Shown here piece by piece: positions 16,724-25,272 of a stretch of 64,000 bases of DNA. Position numbers and translations under genes: made by a program. The stretch's first letter is position 1. The number at the start of each line of letters is the position of its first letter. The DNA is from CAYWQB01 sp964460785 (GTDB lineage Bacteria; Chlamydiota; Chlamydiia; Chlamydiales; CAYWQB01), in the NCBI GenBank assembly GCA_964460785.1, contig CAYWQB010000001.1:186001-250000 (forward strand). The letters run 5' to 3'. Under the pieces are notes generated by a model, which ran no database searches, had not been told where the DNA came from, and was given only the letters and a program-made list of their open reading frames with translations.

Positions 16724-17171
16724 CTTTTCAAATATTGCAGACCTAAATGTCCTCATTGTCACTTCACGGTTTAACAATCGCATCACAGATAGCCTACTCG
16801 AGGGAGCTCTTGGAGCTTTTAAGCAGTATGGAGTCCAAGAGAAGAACATCATTCAGAGCTTCGTTCCTGGTGCCCTAGAACTCCCTATTGCAGTGCAAAA
16901 ACTAGCAACAAAGTTTCAGCCAGACGTTTGTGTAGCTATTGGCTGTGTTCTGAAAGGAGCCACAGATCATTATGAGCATGTTTCCTGCCAGTCGATTAGC
17001 GGAGTCTCGCAAGTCTCTTTAAAGCTCGATATTCCCGTTATTAATTGTATCCTCACCACGGCAACCCTAGAGCAAGCCATGGAGCGTACAGGCATTCGTC
17101 TAGGAAACAAAGGATATGAAGCTGCTGTTGCTGCCTGTGAAATGGGCTCTCTATTTAAAAAGGCGCTATAG
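16704..17171 (+). CDS. ribH: 6,7-Dimethyl-8-ribityllumazine synthase RibH
   Basis: RibH condenses the pyrimidine intermediate with dihydroxybutanone phosphate; the enzyme usually forms pentamers or icosahedral shells. It has 155 residues. Motifs are V-T-S-R-F-N near the N-terminus, V-P-G-A-L-E-L-P, G-C-V-L-K-G-A-T-D-H-Y (substrate site, with the catalytic His), and R-L-G-N-K-G-Y-E-A-A near the end. A GGGAG site lies 6 bases before the ATG. It closes the operon ribD-ribB-ribBA-ribH; no riboflavin synthase (ribE/ribC alpha subunit) is present in the window, so the last step must be encoded elsewhere. Confidence 0.96.
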   Translation: MQTFQGDFSNIADLNVLIVTSRFNNRITDSLLEGALGAFKQYGVQEKNIIQSFVPGALELPIAVQKLATKFQPDVCVAIGCVLKGATDHYEHVSCQSISGVSQVSLKLDIPVINCILTTATLEQAMERTGIRLGNKGYEAAVAACEMGSLFKKAL

Positions 17172-17924
17172 TTTTCTTGGGGGAGGGCGATGCTTCCAGT
17201 AAGTAGGACCATAGTCAATGGTGACCTCCTCTCCCTTTTCTATCTTCCGGCTAGTCCATATTGCGGTCTTCAGTAGCCCTTCTGAGTATACCCCGACTGC
17301 TATCACATTTGGGGTTTCACTATGATTGATATAGCGCGTCCAGTTTCCCTGTTTTTCTGCATCAACAACAAAATGCGTTTTGCGCTCAGATAGAGAAGGA
17401 TATTGGAATCTATAGTCTCCTTGTATCCCCCAAAGACTCCAAGACCACTTTTGCACTTTTCCTGTATACTCTCCAATAGGGAAATTGTTAGGGATACTTT
17501 CTTTGGCAAATAACCCAAGGCCGACCCCTTCTATCGTTGGATGAACGTGAAAAAGAGAGCAGATCTCAACCTCCATTCTTCGAGAGGCTGCCAGAGCTCC
17601 CATCCATAAGTTTTCTTTAGGCAAAAGCCCTTTCAGCTTTTGTGAGTAGAGCCAAGCCTTTTCAAAGACTTGAACTGTGTCAAAATAGAGGTAGGGTTGT
17701 AAGGCGACCCCTTTTTGCCAACCGAGAAGAAAGGGTGATAAATCCTCCCTCTTTGGAGAAGGTTTTCCTAAATAAGCGGCGAGCAGCTCTGCACTCACTC
17801 CAGGCAAAAGCTCCTCTTGCCACTCTTTTTCTCTCCAAAGCTTTGTCAAAGGGTCTCCTTTAATCACTGCCTGATAAGAGGGGTGCTTCTTGGCTTTTTT
17901 TAAGATCGCTTTTGTAACCGGCAT
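17166..17924 (-). CDS. SET-domain protein lysine methyltransferase
   Basis: This 252-residue protein has a C-terminal SET domain (about 125-245). The cofactor and substrate motifs are in order: G-V-G-L-G-L-F-A-K, G-E-Y-T-G-K-V, R-Y-I-N-H-S-E-T-P-N (the pseudoknot N-H-S) and G-E-E-V-T-I-D-Y-G. The N-terminal 110 residues are helical and not recognised. In C. trachomatis a SET-domain protein (NUE, CT737) is secreted and methylates host histones, and it lies some genes from the riboflavin genes; this one lies directly beside them. Homology to NUE is therefore plausible but not shown. The 3' end overlaps ribH by 6 bases and the 5' end overlaps the antiporter gene by 25. Confidence 0.88.
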   Translation of the reverse strand: MPVTKAILKKAKKHPSYQAVIKGDPLTKLWREKEWQEELLPGVSAELLAAYLGKPSPKREDLSPFLLGWQKGVALQPYLYFDTVQVFEKAWLYSQKLKGLLPKENLWMGALAASRRMEVEICSLFHVHPTIEGVGLGLFAKESIPNNFPIGEYTGKVQKWSWSLWGIQGDYRFQYPSLSERKTHFVVDAEKQGNWTRYINHSETPNVIAVGVYSEGLLKTAIWTSRKIEKGEEVTIDYGPTYWKHRPPPRKL

Positions 17925-19180
17925 AAAACAAATCGCTCCATAGTCAAAGCTTGAACGAGTACTGAGAAAACGACAATGGCATACGAAAGGGCTAAAATAG
18001 TAGGTTTATACTCTGAATCTGGAAGAGAAAAAGCCAAAGCAATGGAAAGGGCCCCTCTCAGACCTCCCCAGGTAAGAGTGTAAACCATCTGACGCCGAGG
18101 AACTTCTGTCAACCCGGGGAAGACTGAAATGGGCAAGGCCACACTCAAAAAGCGAGAGAAAAGACCAATTACAATAGCTAAGAGGCACAAGGGAAGAATA
18201 TAGGGGCTAAAGCTCACGCTGAGCATCTCCAAACCAAGGAGAGTAAAAATCACTGCATTCAAGAAGTCATCCAACAAGCTCCAAAAGGTATCTAAATACT
18301 CTTTGGACTGCTTGGACATCGCATGAACTCTTACTACATTCCCTGTGTAGATCCCCATCACAACAATAGCAATAGGCCCTGACATACCTAAATGAGATCC
18401 TAGAATATACCCGCCATACACAACGGCTATCGATAGGAAAATCTCAATCCGGTACTCATCAATAGGTTTAACAAGGTGTTTGAAAATATAACCGAGAAAA
18501 AGGCCATAGCAAATCGCTCCTCCGACTTCCCAGATAAAGTTGATCACTGTTGACTCCACTAAGGCGAGTTCTCCCTTGTCTGCTCCTCCCTGGATTAAGC
18601 CTAGAACTAATAGGACTGTAACAATGCCCACGCCATCATTAAAAAGGGATTCTCCTGAAACAACACACTGTAGCTGGCGAGGAGCTTTTGCTTTTTTAAG
18701 CATCGCAAGAACAGCGATTGGGTCTGTAGGGGAAACTACAGCGCCAACAAGCAGACAGTAAAGAAAAGGAATCGGAGCTTCCAGGATTAATCCTGAGACC
18801 CACCAAAGAAGAAAGCCAAACACCAAGGAAGAAATAAACACACTGGCTGTAGCAAGAAATGAAATCACTCCTTTTTGTTTTTGAATGTCTGTAGAGGGAA
18901 TTTCTAAAGAACCAGCAAATAATAAAAAGCAGAGCAAGCCATCTACAACGGTCTTGCTATAATCAAAGTTTTTCAGAAGAGACTTGGAGTAATGAGTTAG
19001 AGGGAGGGGTAAAAGGTGCTGGTCAATTTGCAAATACTGAAGCACAATGAGAAGAATGGAAAAAAGTAAAGCTAATGCCATGACCCCTACTGTTGTAGGG
19101 AGGCCGACAAATCGGTGATTGATGTAGTAAAAACAAGCAGTAATAACAAGAATCAGTGCGAGTAAAACCGGCAATTCCAT
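17900..19180 (-). CDS. CPA1-type Na+/H+ antiporter
   Basis: This 426-residue integral membrane protein has about twelve hydrophobic helices. The motifs V-S-P-T-D-P-I-A-V and S-G-E-S-L-F-N-D-G-V-G-I-V contain the acidic residues that bind the transported ion in NhaP/CPA1 exchangers, and F-A-G-S-L-E occurs in the earlier helix. It would exchange Na+ (or K+) for H+ across the inner membrane. An AGAGGAG site sits 8 bases before the ATG. The C-terminal cytoplasmic regulatory tail found in many relatives is nearly absent. It overlaps the SET gene, suggesting cotranscription, with no obvious functional link. Confidence 0.94.
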   Translation of the reverse strand: MELPVLLALILVITACFYYINHRFVGLPTTVGVMALALLFSILLIVLQYLQIDQHLLPLPLTHYSKSLLKNFDYSKTVVDGLLCFLLFAGSLEIPSTDIQKQKGVISFLATASVFISSLVFGFLLWWVSGLILEAPIPFLYCLLVGAVVSPTDPIAVLAMLKKAKAPRQLQCVVSGESLFNDGVGIVTVLLVLGLIQGGADKGELALVESTVINFIWEVGGAICYGLFLGYIFKHLVKPIDEYRIEIFLSIAVVYGGYILGSHLGMSGPIAIVVMGIYTGNVVRVHAMSKQSKEYLDTFWSLLDDFLNAVIFTLLGLEMLSVSFSPYILPLCLLAIVIGLFSRFLSVALPISVFPGLTEVPRRQMVYTLTWGGLRGALSIALAFSLPDSEYKPTILALSYAIVVFSVLVQALTMERFVLCRLQKRS

Positions 19181-19248
19181 AAAATTCTCCTCTTTATACT
19201 GATTAAAGACGATCCTTCCATAAAATAAAATTTTCTTTTTACATCTTT

Positions 19249-20289
19249 ATGACCACAACACGCTGCTGGGTGATCAATACAGAGTTTGAGCACCAACTCA
19301 TTACACACCCGGCTTCTCCTTTTGCTCCCTACCATCCCCCTAGCTTACAGCTTCAGTACTTAGGGCTCTTGTTAGCCTCTCCTGGTGACTACACATATGT
19401 CTCTCATCTACCCAAAACCCCTGAGACGCTTCACTCTCTACTAAGCCCTTTAGGCATTGAGCCTAACTACACATCCCACTTCCCTTCCTCTTTGACCCTT
19501 ACTCCTTGGGGGGTTTCTCCTGCTATCATTCAACTTTCCAAAAGCTGCTCCACAAAGCAAAACCTGGGACTCCTAAGTGAAATAAAAAAGTGGAATGATA
19601 AGCGCACGTTACTAAGCCAAGGCTTAAACTCTTTTGCCTCACAGCTCACCTCTATGGAAGAGGTAGAAAGATATATACAGCGAGTTGCAAGAGGCGTACT
19701 GAAGGCTCCCTTTGGCATGTCGGGGCGAGGTGTGCACGCCTATACCCCCACCTCAACACTCCCCTTAAAGTGGGCCAAGCGAACTCTTCTTGAACAAGGC
19801 TCTCTTTTAGGAGAACCTCTACACAATGTGCAATTTCTCTTTAGCAGCCTTTGGTGGATTAATGAGCAAGGGCCTCACTACTTACATGCTACAGAGCAAG
19901 TCCTTACACGCTCTTGTCGTTATGCAGGAACAAGAATCTCTCAAAAGCTAGGAGACAAGTTAACCCACTACCTACCTGATCATAAGTGGCAAGCCATCCC
20001 TCTTTTGACCTCTATATATAATAAAGGGTATCAAGGCCCATGTGGTTTGGATGCATACACTTACCTCGAAAATGGAGTTGAAGTCCTGCGCCCTATTGCA
20101 GAAATTAACTTGCGTTACACTATGGGATTTGTGGCTCATGCCATCCTACAACGCTTAACCAAACACCAGACTCTCACGCTTGCAATAAAAGCCCAGCCAG
20201 ATCCCCTATCTCTAGTCCCTCAACATCTAGTCAGTGAAAAAGGAGAAGAGCTCCATTGTCCTCTAAGCTTGCGCATGCACCTTAGCTAA
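19249..20289 (+). CDS. ATP-grasp-like ligase of unknown substrate
   Basis: The 346-residue protein resembles ATP-grasp carboxylate-amine/thiol ligases. Supporting segments are N-D-K-R-T-L-L-S near residue 117 (start of the ATP-binding lobe), L-K-A-P-F-G-M-S-G-R-G-V-H (glycine-rich ATP-binding loop) near 150-162, L-L-E-Q soon after, and an acidic metal site P-I-A-E-I-N-L-R-Y near 280. The N-terminal 100 residues would be the pre-ATP-grasp domain. There is no signal peptide. The gene stands alone on the plus strand, with its 3' end overlapping the HAD gene by 27 bases. I cannot name a substrate; the assignment to ATP-grasp is by motif only. Confidence 0.68.
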   Translation: MTTTRCWVINTEFEHQLITHPASPFAPYHPPSLQLQYLGLLLASPGDYTYVSHLPKTPETLHSLLSPLGIEPNYTSHFPSSLTLTPWGVSPAIIQLSKSCSTKQNLGLLSEIKKWNDKRTLLSQGLNSFASQLTSMEEVERYIQRVARGVLKAPFGMSGRGVHAYTPTSTLPLKWAKRTLLEQGSLLGEPLHNVQFLFSSLWWINEQGPHYLHATEQVLTRSCRYAGTRISQKLGDKLTHYLPDHKWQAIPLLTSIYNKGYQGPCGLDAYTYLENGVEVLRPIAEINLRYTMGFVAHAILQRLTKHQTLTLAIKAQPDPLSLVPQHLVSEKGEELHCPLSLRMHLS

Positions 20290-20922
20290 TACTTCATGCA
20301 AAGTAAGCTGGTCTAACCGATCGACACAAAGGTCATAGTTGGAGAGATGGCTTTTCTTATGGGTGGTGGTCACAGCAATCACAAAGCAACCTGCCGACTT
20401 TCCTGCTTGAAGGCCTGAGGGAGAATCTTCAATAACGATACACTGCTCTGGCGGAATCCCAAGCTTCTCTGCCCCCGCAAGAAAAACATCAGGGTAGGGC
20501 TTTCCTCTTGCGACTTGCTCAGCCGAAACATAGGAAGAAAAGTAGTGACTTAAAGGGGTTCTTTTTAAAAAAACCTCTAGATTTGAGACTGGAGCTGAAG
20601 AAGCAATGATTCGCGGTGTTTGCGCTGCTTGAAGCTGCTCTAGAAAAGGAATCACTCCAGGCAAAAGGTCCATATTTTGCTGGAGCAGGCTGCGAAAAAT
20701 TCTCTCTTTTTCTGAAGCAATCTCTTCACTTTTTGCTTTTGAGATCGATGGATCTACTTCCTTTAAAATCAGATCATTTGTACGTCCAAAGGTCTTCAAA
20801 AAAACCTCTTCAGACATCCCTAATTCTGGATGCGCTTGCATATACTGCTGCCAGGCCATCCAATGTAAATCTTTCGTGTCAACAAGCACGCCATCATTAT
20901 CAAATAAAAATCCTACATCCAT
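20263..20922 (-). CDS. HAD-superfamily hydrolase (beta-phosphoglucomutase/phosphatase-like)
   Basis: This 219-residue protein has the four HAD motifs: F-D-N-D-G-V-L-V-D with nucleophile Asp8 and acid/base Asp10, I-A-S-S-A (motif II serine), the Lys in R-G-K-P-Y-P-D, and the acidic V-I-E-D-S. A helical cap follows motif I (residues 20-80). The closest type by eye is the PgmB/Gph-like phosphatase or mutase group; substrate could be a sugar phosphate. Asn replaces the commoner Met between the two active-site aspartates. It is flanked by unrelated genes on the opposite strand. Confidence 0.9.
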   Translation of the reverse strand: MDVGFLFDNDGVLVDTKDLHWMAWQQYMQAHPELGMSEEVFLKTFGRTNDLILKEVDPSISKAKSEEIASEKERIFRSLLQQNMDLLPGVIPFLEQLQAAQTPRIIASSAPVSNLEVFLKRTPLSHYFSSYVSAEQVARGKPYPDVFLAGAEKLGIPPEQCIVIEDSPSGLQAGKSAGCFVIAVTTTHKKSHLSNYDLCVDRLDQLTLHEVLAKVHAQA

Positions 20923-20981
20923 GACAAAAATAGCTCCCTTATTTACTCTTCGCCCAAAAGGATAGGACGAGCCTACTTCTT

Positions 20982-21698
20982 ATGCAACGGACATTTGCCT
21001 TAACCCTCTCTAACTCTTTAAAGCTACGTACGCGGATACTTACCTTTCATTGCGGTGAATGGCTCAAAAGTCTCCATTCTTACTTTCGACACCCGCGCGT
21101 TTTGCTTTTTGATTTTCTTTTTTGGCTCTACTACGCAGGGCTCCCTCCCGATATTCTCTACCGAAAATTCTATGCAAGGCAAGGAGAGGAAGACTATGAC
21201 CCTTATGGAGAAACGCCTCTATCTATCCTCCTAAAACTTAAACAGCACTTAAAGATTTCTTCGCACAGCCGCTTTATAGATTTAGGCTGTGGGTCTGGAC
21301 GAGTCGCGATGCGCATGCAGCTTTTAGCAGGGTGTCAGACAAGTGGGTGTGATCTCCACCCTCTTTTTATTCGCAGAGCAAAAAAGCTAAGCCGTTTGTT
21401 GCGCATCCCTTCTTCTTTTCTCTGCCAAGATATGCGAGAGATTCCTCTTTCGTCTTTTTCTGCCATCTACCTATATGGGACTGCCCTATCAACAAAAGTG
21501 CTTGTCTCGCTTGCAAAGAGTATGGAACAGCTCCCCGAAGGAGCTCGCATAGCTTGTATCAGTGAGTCTCTCACTCCCTATGATGAAACAGGCTGCTTTC
21601 CTCTGGTTACTTCATTCACCGTTCAGTTTCCCTGGGGTGTAGCCCAAGTCTTCATTCATGAAAAGCGCCAGCAAGCTCATGTATCGGTTCAAAGCTAA
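20982..21698 (+). CDS. Class I SAM-dependent methyltransferase
   Basis: The 238-residue protein has a Rossmann-type methyltransferase core from about residue 90. Motif I reads F-I-D-L-G-C-G-S-G-R-V, followed by an acidic residue at the end of the second strand (G-C-D-L-H) and a later Q-D-M-R-E-I segment at the adenine site. The first 90 residues contain a hydrophobic stretch (V-L-L-F-D-F-L-F-W-L-Y-Y) that may be membrane-associated. The substrate is unknown. The 3' end overlaps the convergent ATPase gene by 47 bases. Confidence 0.82.
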   Translation: MQRTFALTLSNSLKLRTRILTFHCGEWLKSLHSYFRHPRVLLFDFLFWLYYAGLPPDILYRKFYARQGEEDYDPYGETPLSILLKLKQHLKISSHSRFIDLGCGSGRVAMRMQLLAGCQTSGCDLHPLFIRRAKKLSRLLRIPSSFLCQDMREIPLSSFSAIYLYGTALSTKVLVSLAKSMEQLPEGARIACISESLTPYDETGCFPLVTSFTVQFPWGVAQVFIHEKRQQAHVSVQS

Positions 21699-22869
21699 CA
21701 TAGCCATTTTTATTAGCGATCTCTTGCACCTCATTTGGAGCAAATTGATCGATCAGTTGGTGATTATGACTAACTAAGATTGACTGTCTAGACAGTGCAA
21801 GCAACTGCTTTGTAAACTCTTTGACAAATTGCTTTGGAATAAAGTGCTCCACCTCATCAAATACCACAAGACAGGTTTGATTTTCACTCTTGCTTTGACG
21901 CAGAACATCGACCAGTGGCTGGAAAGCTCGTCCCGCTCCAGCCTCTCTAGACTTTTGTACGAGAAGATCTAGAGTCTGTTCAAATGAGGGGGACTCTAAG
22001 CTTTTCAGAAACTCCTCATCAATTTTTGTAGGGGTCTCAAACCAAGGAAGAGCTCGGCAAAGATCTTTTAAAATTGCCTCTTCAGAATCTTCACAGCTCT
22101 GGTCGATCAGCTGGATCGCCTGCATAAACTCACCGATGCGCTGATACATTTCCTCTTGTAAGCGCGTATGATCTTCTATTTCTGATCCTTGTTCTGCCCT
22201 TGCTAAAAAAGCATTGGTAGCTTCCATAGTTTGGCTTACTTGCTTTAAACGCTCAACTTGTTGGCTCTTCCACTTTTCAATGCGCTCTACGATTTCTTCT
22301 CGCACCTCATGAAACTCCTTTGCCCACTCCAAACAGAGCAAAGGAAAATAGACAAGGTTTAAAGGCTGAAAAAATGAATCTGGTACATCTGGTTGAGAGA
22401 GATCTATCTCATATGGACTCCCCTCTCCTACGAGCACCCTTCTTGTGCTATAAGGAGAGGCTTTTGCACAGTAACTCACCAGACAGCAAAGCTCTTGAGA
22501 ATGATCTGTCTTTTCTGGCAAGGCGCATTGCTGATGCGAATCCCACCAAAAAGGTTTTGCCTGATACTTGTCAAACCACTCGGGGTAGTCATTTGGATCT
22601 TGCGAGTGAAATCCAGAAAGAGTCACTACAATGGAGTAGGAGCTGGCAACTTTACCTTGGTGGTAGTCTGCTGCTGCTACATAAAAGTCCCCTGTTTCTT
22701 CTTGCTCTGTCCACTCGCGACTTCCCAAACAAATGCAAAGGGCATCTAAAAAACACGTCTTCCCATGGTTGCAGTTCCCACAGACCAAGTTATGTTGCTG
22801 TAAGCAATGATCTAGATGACGAATTGCTCGAAAATTATGAACTTCTATACGGCGAACCTTAAGATCCAT
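21652..22869 (-). CDS. RecF/OLD-like SMC-type ATPase, second of a pair
   Basis: This 405-residue ATPase has an SMC-like head split by a coiled coil. The start is the ATG at 22869, which overlaps the upstream stop codon (TAATG); an in-frame TTG at 22875 is less likely. The N-terminus R-R-I-E-V-H-N-F-R-A-I is the RecF/OLD beta-strand pattern, with Walker A G-N-C-N-H-G-K-T at residues 31-38. A charged helical region (about 195-250) separates it from Walker B L-V-V-F-D-E-V-E and a late L-V-S-H-N switch. No TOPRIM or nuclease domain is fused. It is clearly related in plan to the gene before it, so the two products may form a heteromeric complex. Function unknown. Confidence 0.78.
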   Translation of the reverse strand: MDLKVRRIEVHNFRAIRHLDHCLQQHNLVCGNCNHGKTCFLDALCICLGSREWTEQEETGDFYVAAADYHQGKVASSYSIVVTLSGFHSQDPNDYPEWFDKYQAKPFWWDSHQQCALPEKTDHSQELCCLVSYCAKASPYSTRRVLVGEGSPYEIDLSQPDVPDSFFQPLNLVYFPLLCLEWAKEFHEVREEIVERIEKWKSQQVERLKQVSQTMEATNAFLARAEQGSEIEDHTRLQEEMYQRIGEFMQAIQLIDQSCEDSEEAILKDLCRALPWFETPTKIDEEFLKSLESPSFEQTLDLLVQKSREAGAGRAFQPLVDVLRQSKSENQTCLVVFDEVEHFIPKQFVKEFTKQLLALSRQSILVSHNHQLIDQFAPNEVQEIANKNGYVSFEPIHELAGAFHE

Positions 22870-24056
22870 TAGCAATACAACCCTTTAAAAACGACTTCAT
22901 CCAGTAGAGAAAGTGTCCCAAACACATTATGGACATAAGAGCGATGCTCTTCTGGGAAAAACTCAAGTAACTTGATACTATGAGTCGTTAAAACAAGCTG
23001 CACGATATTGCTTTGCTTTGCCAACTCTAAAAAGCGGCTCCAAAAGAATTTTCCCTCAAAATAGATTTCCGGCTCATCGAGGAATAACATCACAGGCTTT
23101 CCCTCCTGCACACGGTGCATCAGCTCCTCGAATGCAAGAGCATAGTAAGCAAAGGAGGGGCTCTCCCGCATACCTGCCTGCATGAGGTATAAAAGATCTG
23201 TCATCGAAGCCTCTTCGATGACCTCATCAAAACTCTTTAAAATCTCTCGCTGATCACTAACTTTATCGATTTCAAACTTAGGTGCTGCTCCCATTAAAAG
23301 CTGCGCTTGCTGATGCACAAATTGTGCAATATCCATCTGTAGCTTGTGCTGCTTTTGTTCGGTGAGATCTTTTTTTTGCTCATTGACTTGATCCATAAAT
23401 TGGCTCATCTGCTTATGAGCTTCATCGATCGATGAAAGATAGTCGGGAGCCTTGCCTACCCAGCTATTTAAGGCTTTTTGTAGTTCTGCGACATGAATAC
23501 GAGCCCACTTATTGCTATCTCGCTGCATGGGGAAAAAGAAAATTCCCAATTCTGAAGCGATATCTGTAGTAAGATCTGGCTCTGTCCCAGAAAGGCTGAT
23601 CGTTGTTTCAGGCCGTGCGAGATATCTTCGAAACCGCACCTCCACCCCATCTGCCACTGAAGCAACAAAGACCACCTTCACAGCCTCACAAGCGCCTTTT
23701 GGCTTTTCTTTGTAGCTGATAGACTCTGTCTCTTCATTCCAGTACCCCATAGCTTGCGCATCAACTTCGCGTAAAAAGTTGAGTCCCCCCTCTTGAGAGG
23801 CCATGAGCGTCACTTGTACAGAAAGCTGCTCATGCTGAGTGATATTGTCATAATCTAAGAGCCCATGATGAAAGCTATCTTTATTCAAAGCTTCTTGATG
23901 ACCGATCGCTCCAAGAGCCAAGCAAATCGCTTGAAAGATGCTCGTTTTTCCCACTTGATAATCTCCATAGATGACCCCATGTCCAGGCAGAACCATCTCT
24001 AACTCATGGATACACCGATAGTTATGAATTTCCACTTTCTGTGCTCGGACACTCAT
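22869..24056 (-). CDS. RecF/OLD-like SMC-type ATPase, first of a pair
   Basis: This 395-residue ATPase shares its plan with the next gene: K-V-E-I-H-N-Y-R-C-I at the N-terminus, Walker A G-D-Y-Q-V-G-K-T at residues 31-38, a Gln/Lys-rich coiled-coil segment (about 205-255), Walker B V-M-L-F-L-D-E-P-E-I-Y and the switch L-T-T-H-S. The D-E-P-E Walker B is typical of the AAA_15/AAA_21 and OLD groups. The protein ends soon after the switch, so there is no TOPRIM nuclease. Such ATPases occur in DNA repair and in anti-phage systems with a partner nuclease, but no partner nuclease is adjacent. The stop overlaps the start of the second ATPase by one base, indicating tight coupling. Confidence 0.8.
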   Translation of the reverse strand: MSVRAQKVEIHNYRCIHELEMVLPGHGVIYGDYQVGKTSIFQAICLALGAIGHQEALNKDSFHHGLLDYDNITQHEQLSVQVTLMASQEGGLNFLREVDAQAMGYWNEETESISYKEKPKGACEAVKVVFVASVADGVEVRFRRYLARPETTISLSGTEPDLTTDIASELGIFFFPMQRDSNKWARIHVAELQKALNSWVGKAPDYLSSIDEAHKQMSQFMDQVNEQKKDLTEQKQHKLQMDIAQFVHQQAQLLMGAAPKFEIDKVSDQREILKSFDEVIEEASMTDLLYLMQAGMRESPSFAYYALAFEELMHRVQEGKPVMLFLDEPEIYFEGKFFWSRFLELAKQSNIVQLVLTTHSIKLLEFFPEEHRSYVHNVFGTLSLLDEVVFKGLYC

Positions 24057-24161
24057 CTAGCCCTCCTTGAGAAACGCCCTTTGTCGAAAACAAAATATTT
24101 GATTAACATGAACAGAGCATATCGTTGTCAATGACATACTTAAACACCAAGGTGTAATCTT

Positions 24162-25217
24162 GTGAATAGATTTTTTAGCTTTCTTTTTCTTAGTTCTCTC
24201 TTAGTGTTAGCCGCTTGCTCGTCTAGCTCTACAGACCTAAAGCCTCTTTCTGCTAAGAAACAGAGCCCTTACCTAAAAAAGATTCAAAACCGTGGCCGCC
24301 TCTTATGTGGCATCAACACACACCTACCAGGATTTGGGTTTAAGAGCGGTAAGGACAACTACAGTGGCTTTGATATCGATATCGCCAGAGCTCTTGCTAC
24401 TGCCATGCTAGGTAGTGCAAATAAGCTACAGCTTCTTGAAATCCCCACAAGTGAACGCTTTGAATCTTTGAGCCAACAAAAGGTGGATGTTCTTGTCCGT
24501 AACACGACAGTCTCTCTTGAAAGAGAGCTACGAGCAGATGCTTTACTTTTTAGCCGCATCTACTTTTATGATGGGCTCGGAATCATGGTTCCAAGTCAAG
24601 GAGGGATCCGCAACCTTTATCAACTACAAGATATCTCTATTGGGGTGCTAAAAGGATCCTCTGCAGAAGAGAATCTAGCTCGCCAACTGGCAGCCAAAAA
24701 CCTCACCTGTGATGTAAAGGTGTTCAAAACAAGTAAAGAGTTACTCAGTGCTTTTCGCATGGGACGTGTAGTCGGTGTTTGTGCAGACAAGTCTGCTTTA
24801 GCCTCGATGAAGGCGACTCTTCCTAACCCTGACAGTAGCTGGATTATGGATGTGACATTAACCAAGGAACCTTTTGCCGTTGTGTCAATCAACGATTCTC
24901 AAGTGCAAAGAATCATCACTTGGGTCATCAATGCGATGATCTTAGCAGAAGAATATGGGATCACCTCAAAAAATGTGGACCATATTGCAAAAAATACAAC
25001 CATGCCACATATCCGCCGCCTACTAGGTTTAGAGGGAAAATATGGCCCTGCCTTAGGGCTTAAAAAAGATTGGGCCTACCAAGTGATCAAGCAAGTGGGC
25101 AACTACCGCGAAATTTATGAAAGAAATTTAGGTAGTGAAACAATTTTTAACATCCCACGAGGAGCCAATAGCCTTTACCTAGACCGTGGCTTGCTTTACT
25201 CTCCCCCGCTTGAGTAA
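24162..25217 (+). CDS. Amino-acid ABC transporter substrate-binding lipoprotein (AapJ type)
   Basis: This periplasmic solute-binding protein of 351 residues starts at a GTG preceded by AAGGTG. The first 19 residues form a lipoprotein signal ending V-L-A-A-C with Cys19 as the lipidation site. The mature protein belongs to SBP family 3: R-G-R-L-L-C-G-I-N, Y-S-G-F-D-I-D-I-A-R-A and T-S-E-R-F-E-S-L. The late segment I-P-R-G-A-N-S-L-Y...G-L-L-Y-S-P-P matches the end of AapJ/BztA general amino-acid binding proteins. No permease or ATPase genes are adjacent, so it is an orphan that must work with transporter parts encoded elsewhere. A possible promoter (TTGTCG at 24081, TAACAT at 24104) lies upstream. 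Confidence 0.92.
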   Translation: MNRFFSFLFLSSLLVLAACSSSSTDLKPLSAKKQSPYLKKIQNRGRLLCGINTHLPGFGFKSGKDNYSGFDIDIARALATAMLGSANKLQLLEIPTSERFESLSQQKVDVLVRNTTVSLERELRADALLFSRIYFYDGLGIMVPSQGGIRNLYQLQDISIGVLKGSSAEENLARQLAAKNLTCDVKVFKTSKELLSAFRMGRVVGVCADKSALASMKATLPNPDSSWIMDVTLTKEPFAVVSINDSQVQRIITWVINAMILAEEYGITSKNVDHIAKNTTMPHIRRLLGLEGKYGPALGLKKDWAYQVIKQVGNYREIYERNLGSETIFNIPRGANSLYLDRGLLYSPPLE

Positions 25218-25272
25218 ATCCATATTCTTTTGCTAGACTCTTTGGAAACTTTTTATTTTTTTGGGAAAAGGC

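Noticed and set aside
22320..22862. Long plus-strand frames opposite the second ATPase
   Set aside because: The minus strand encodes a clear Walker-motif ATPase over the same bases; the plus frames resemble nothing.
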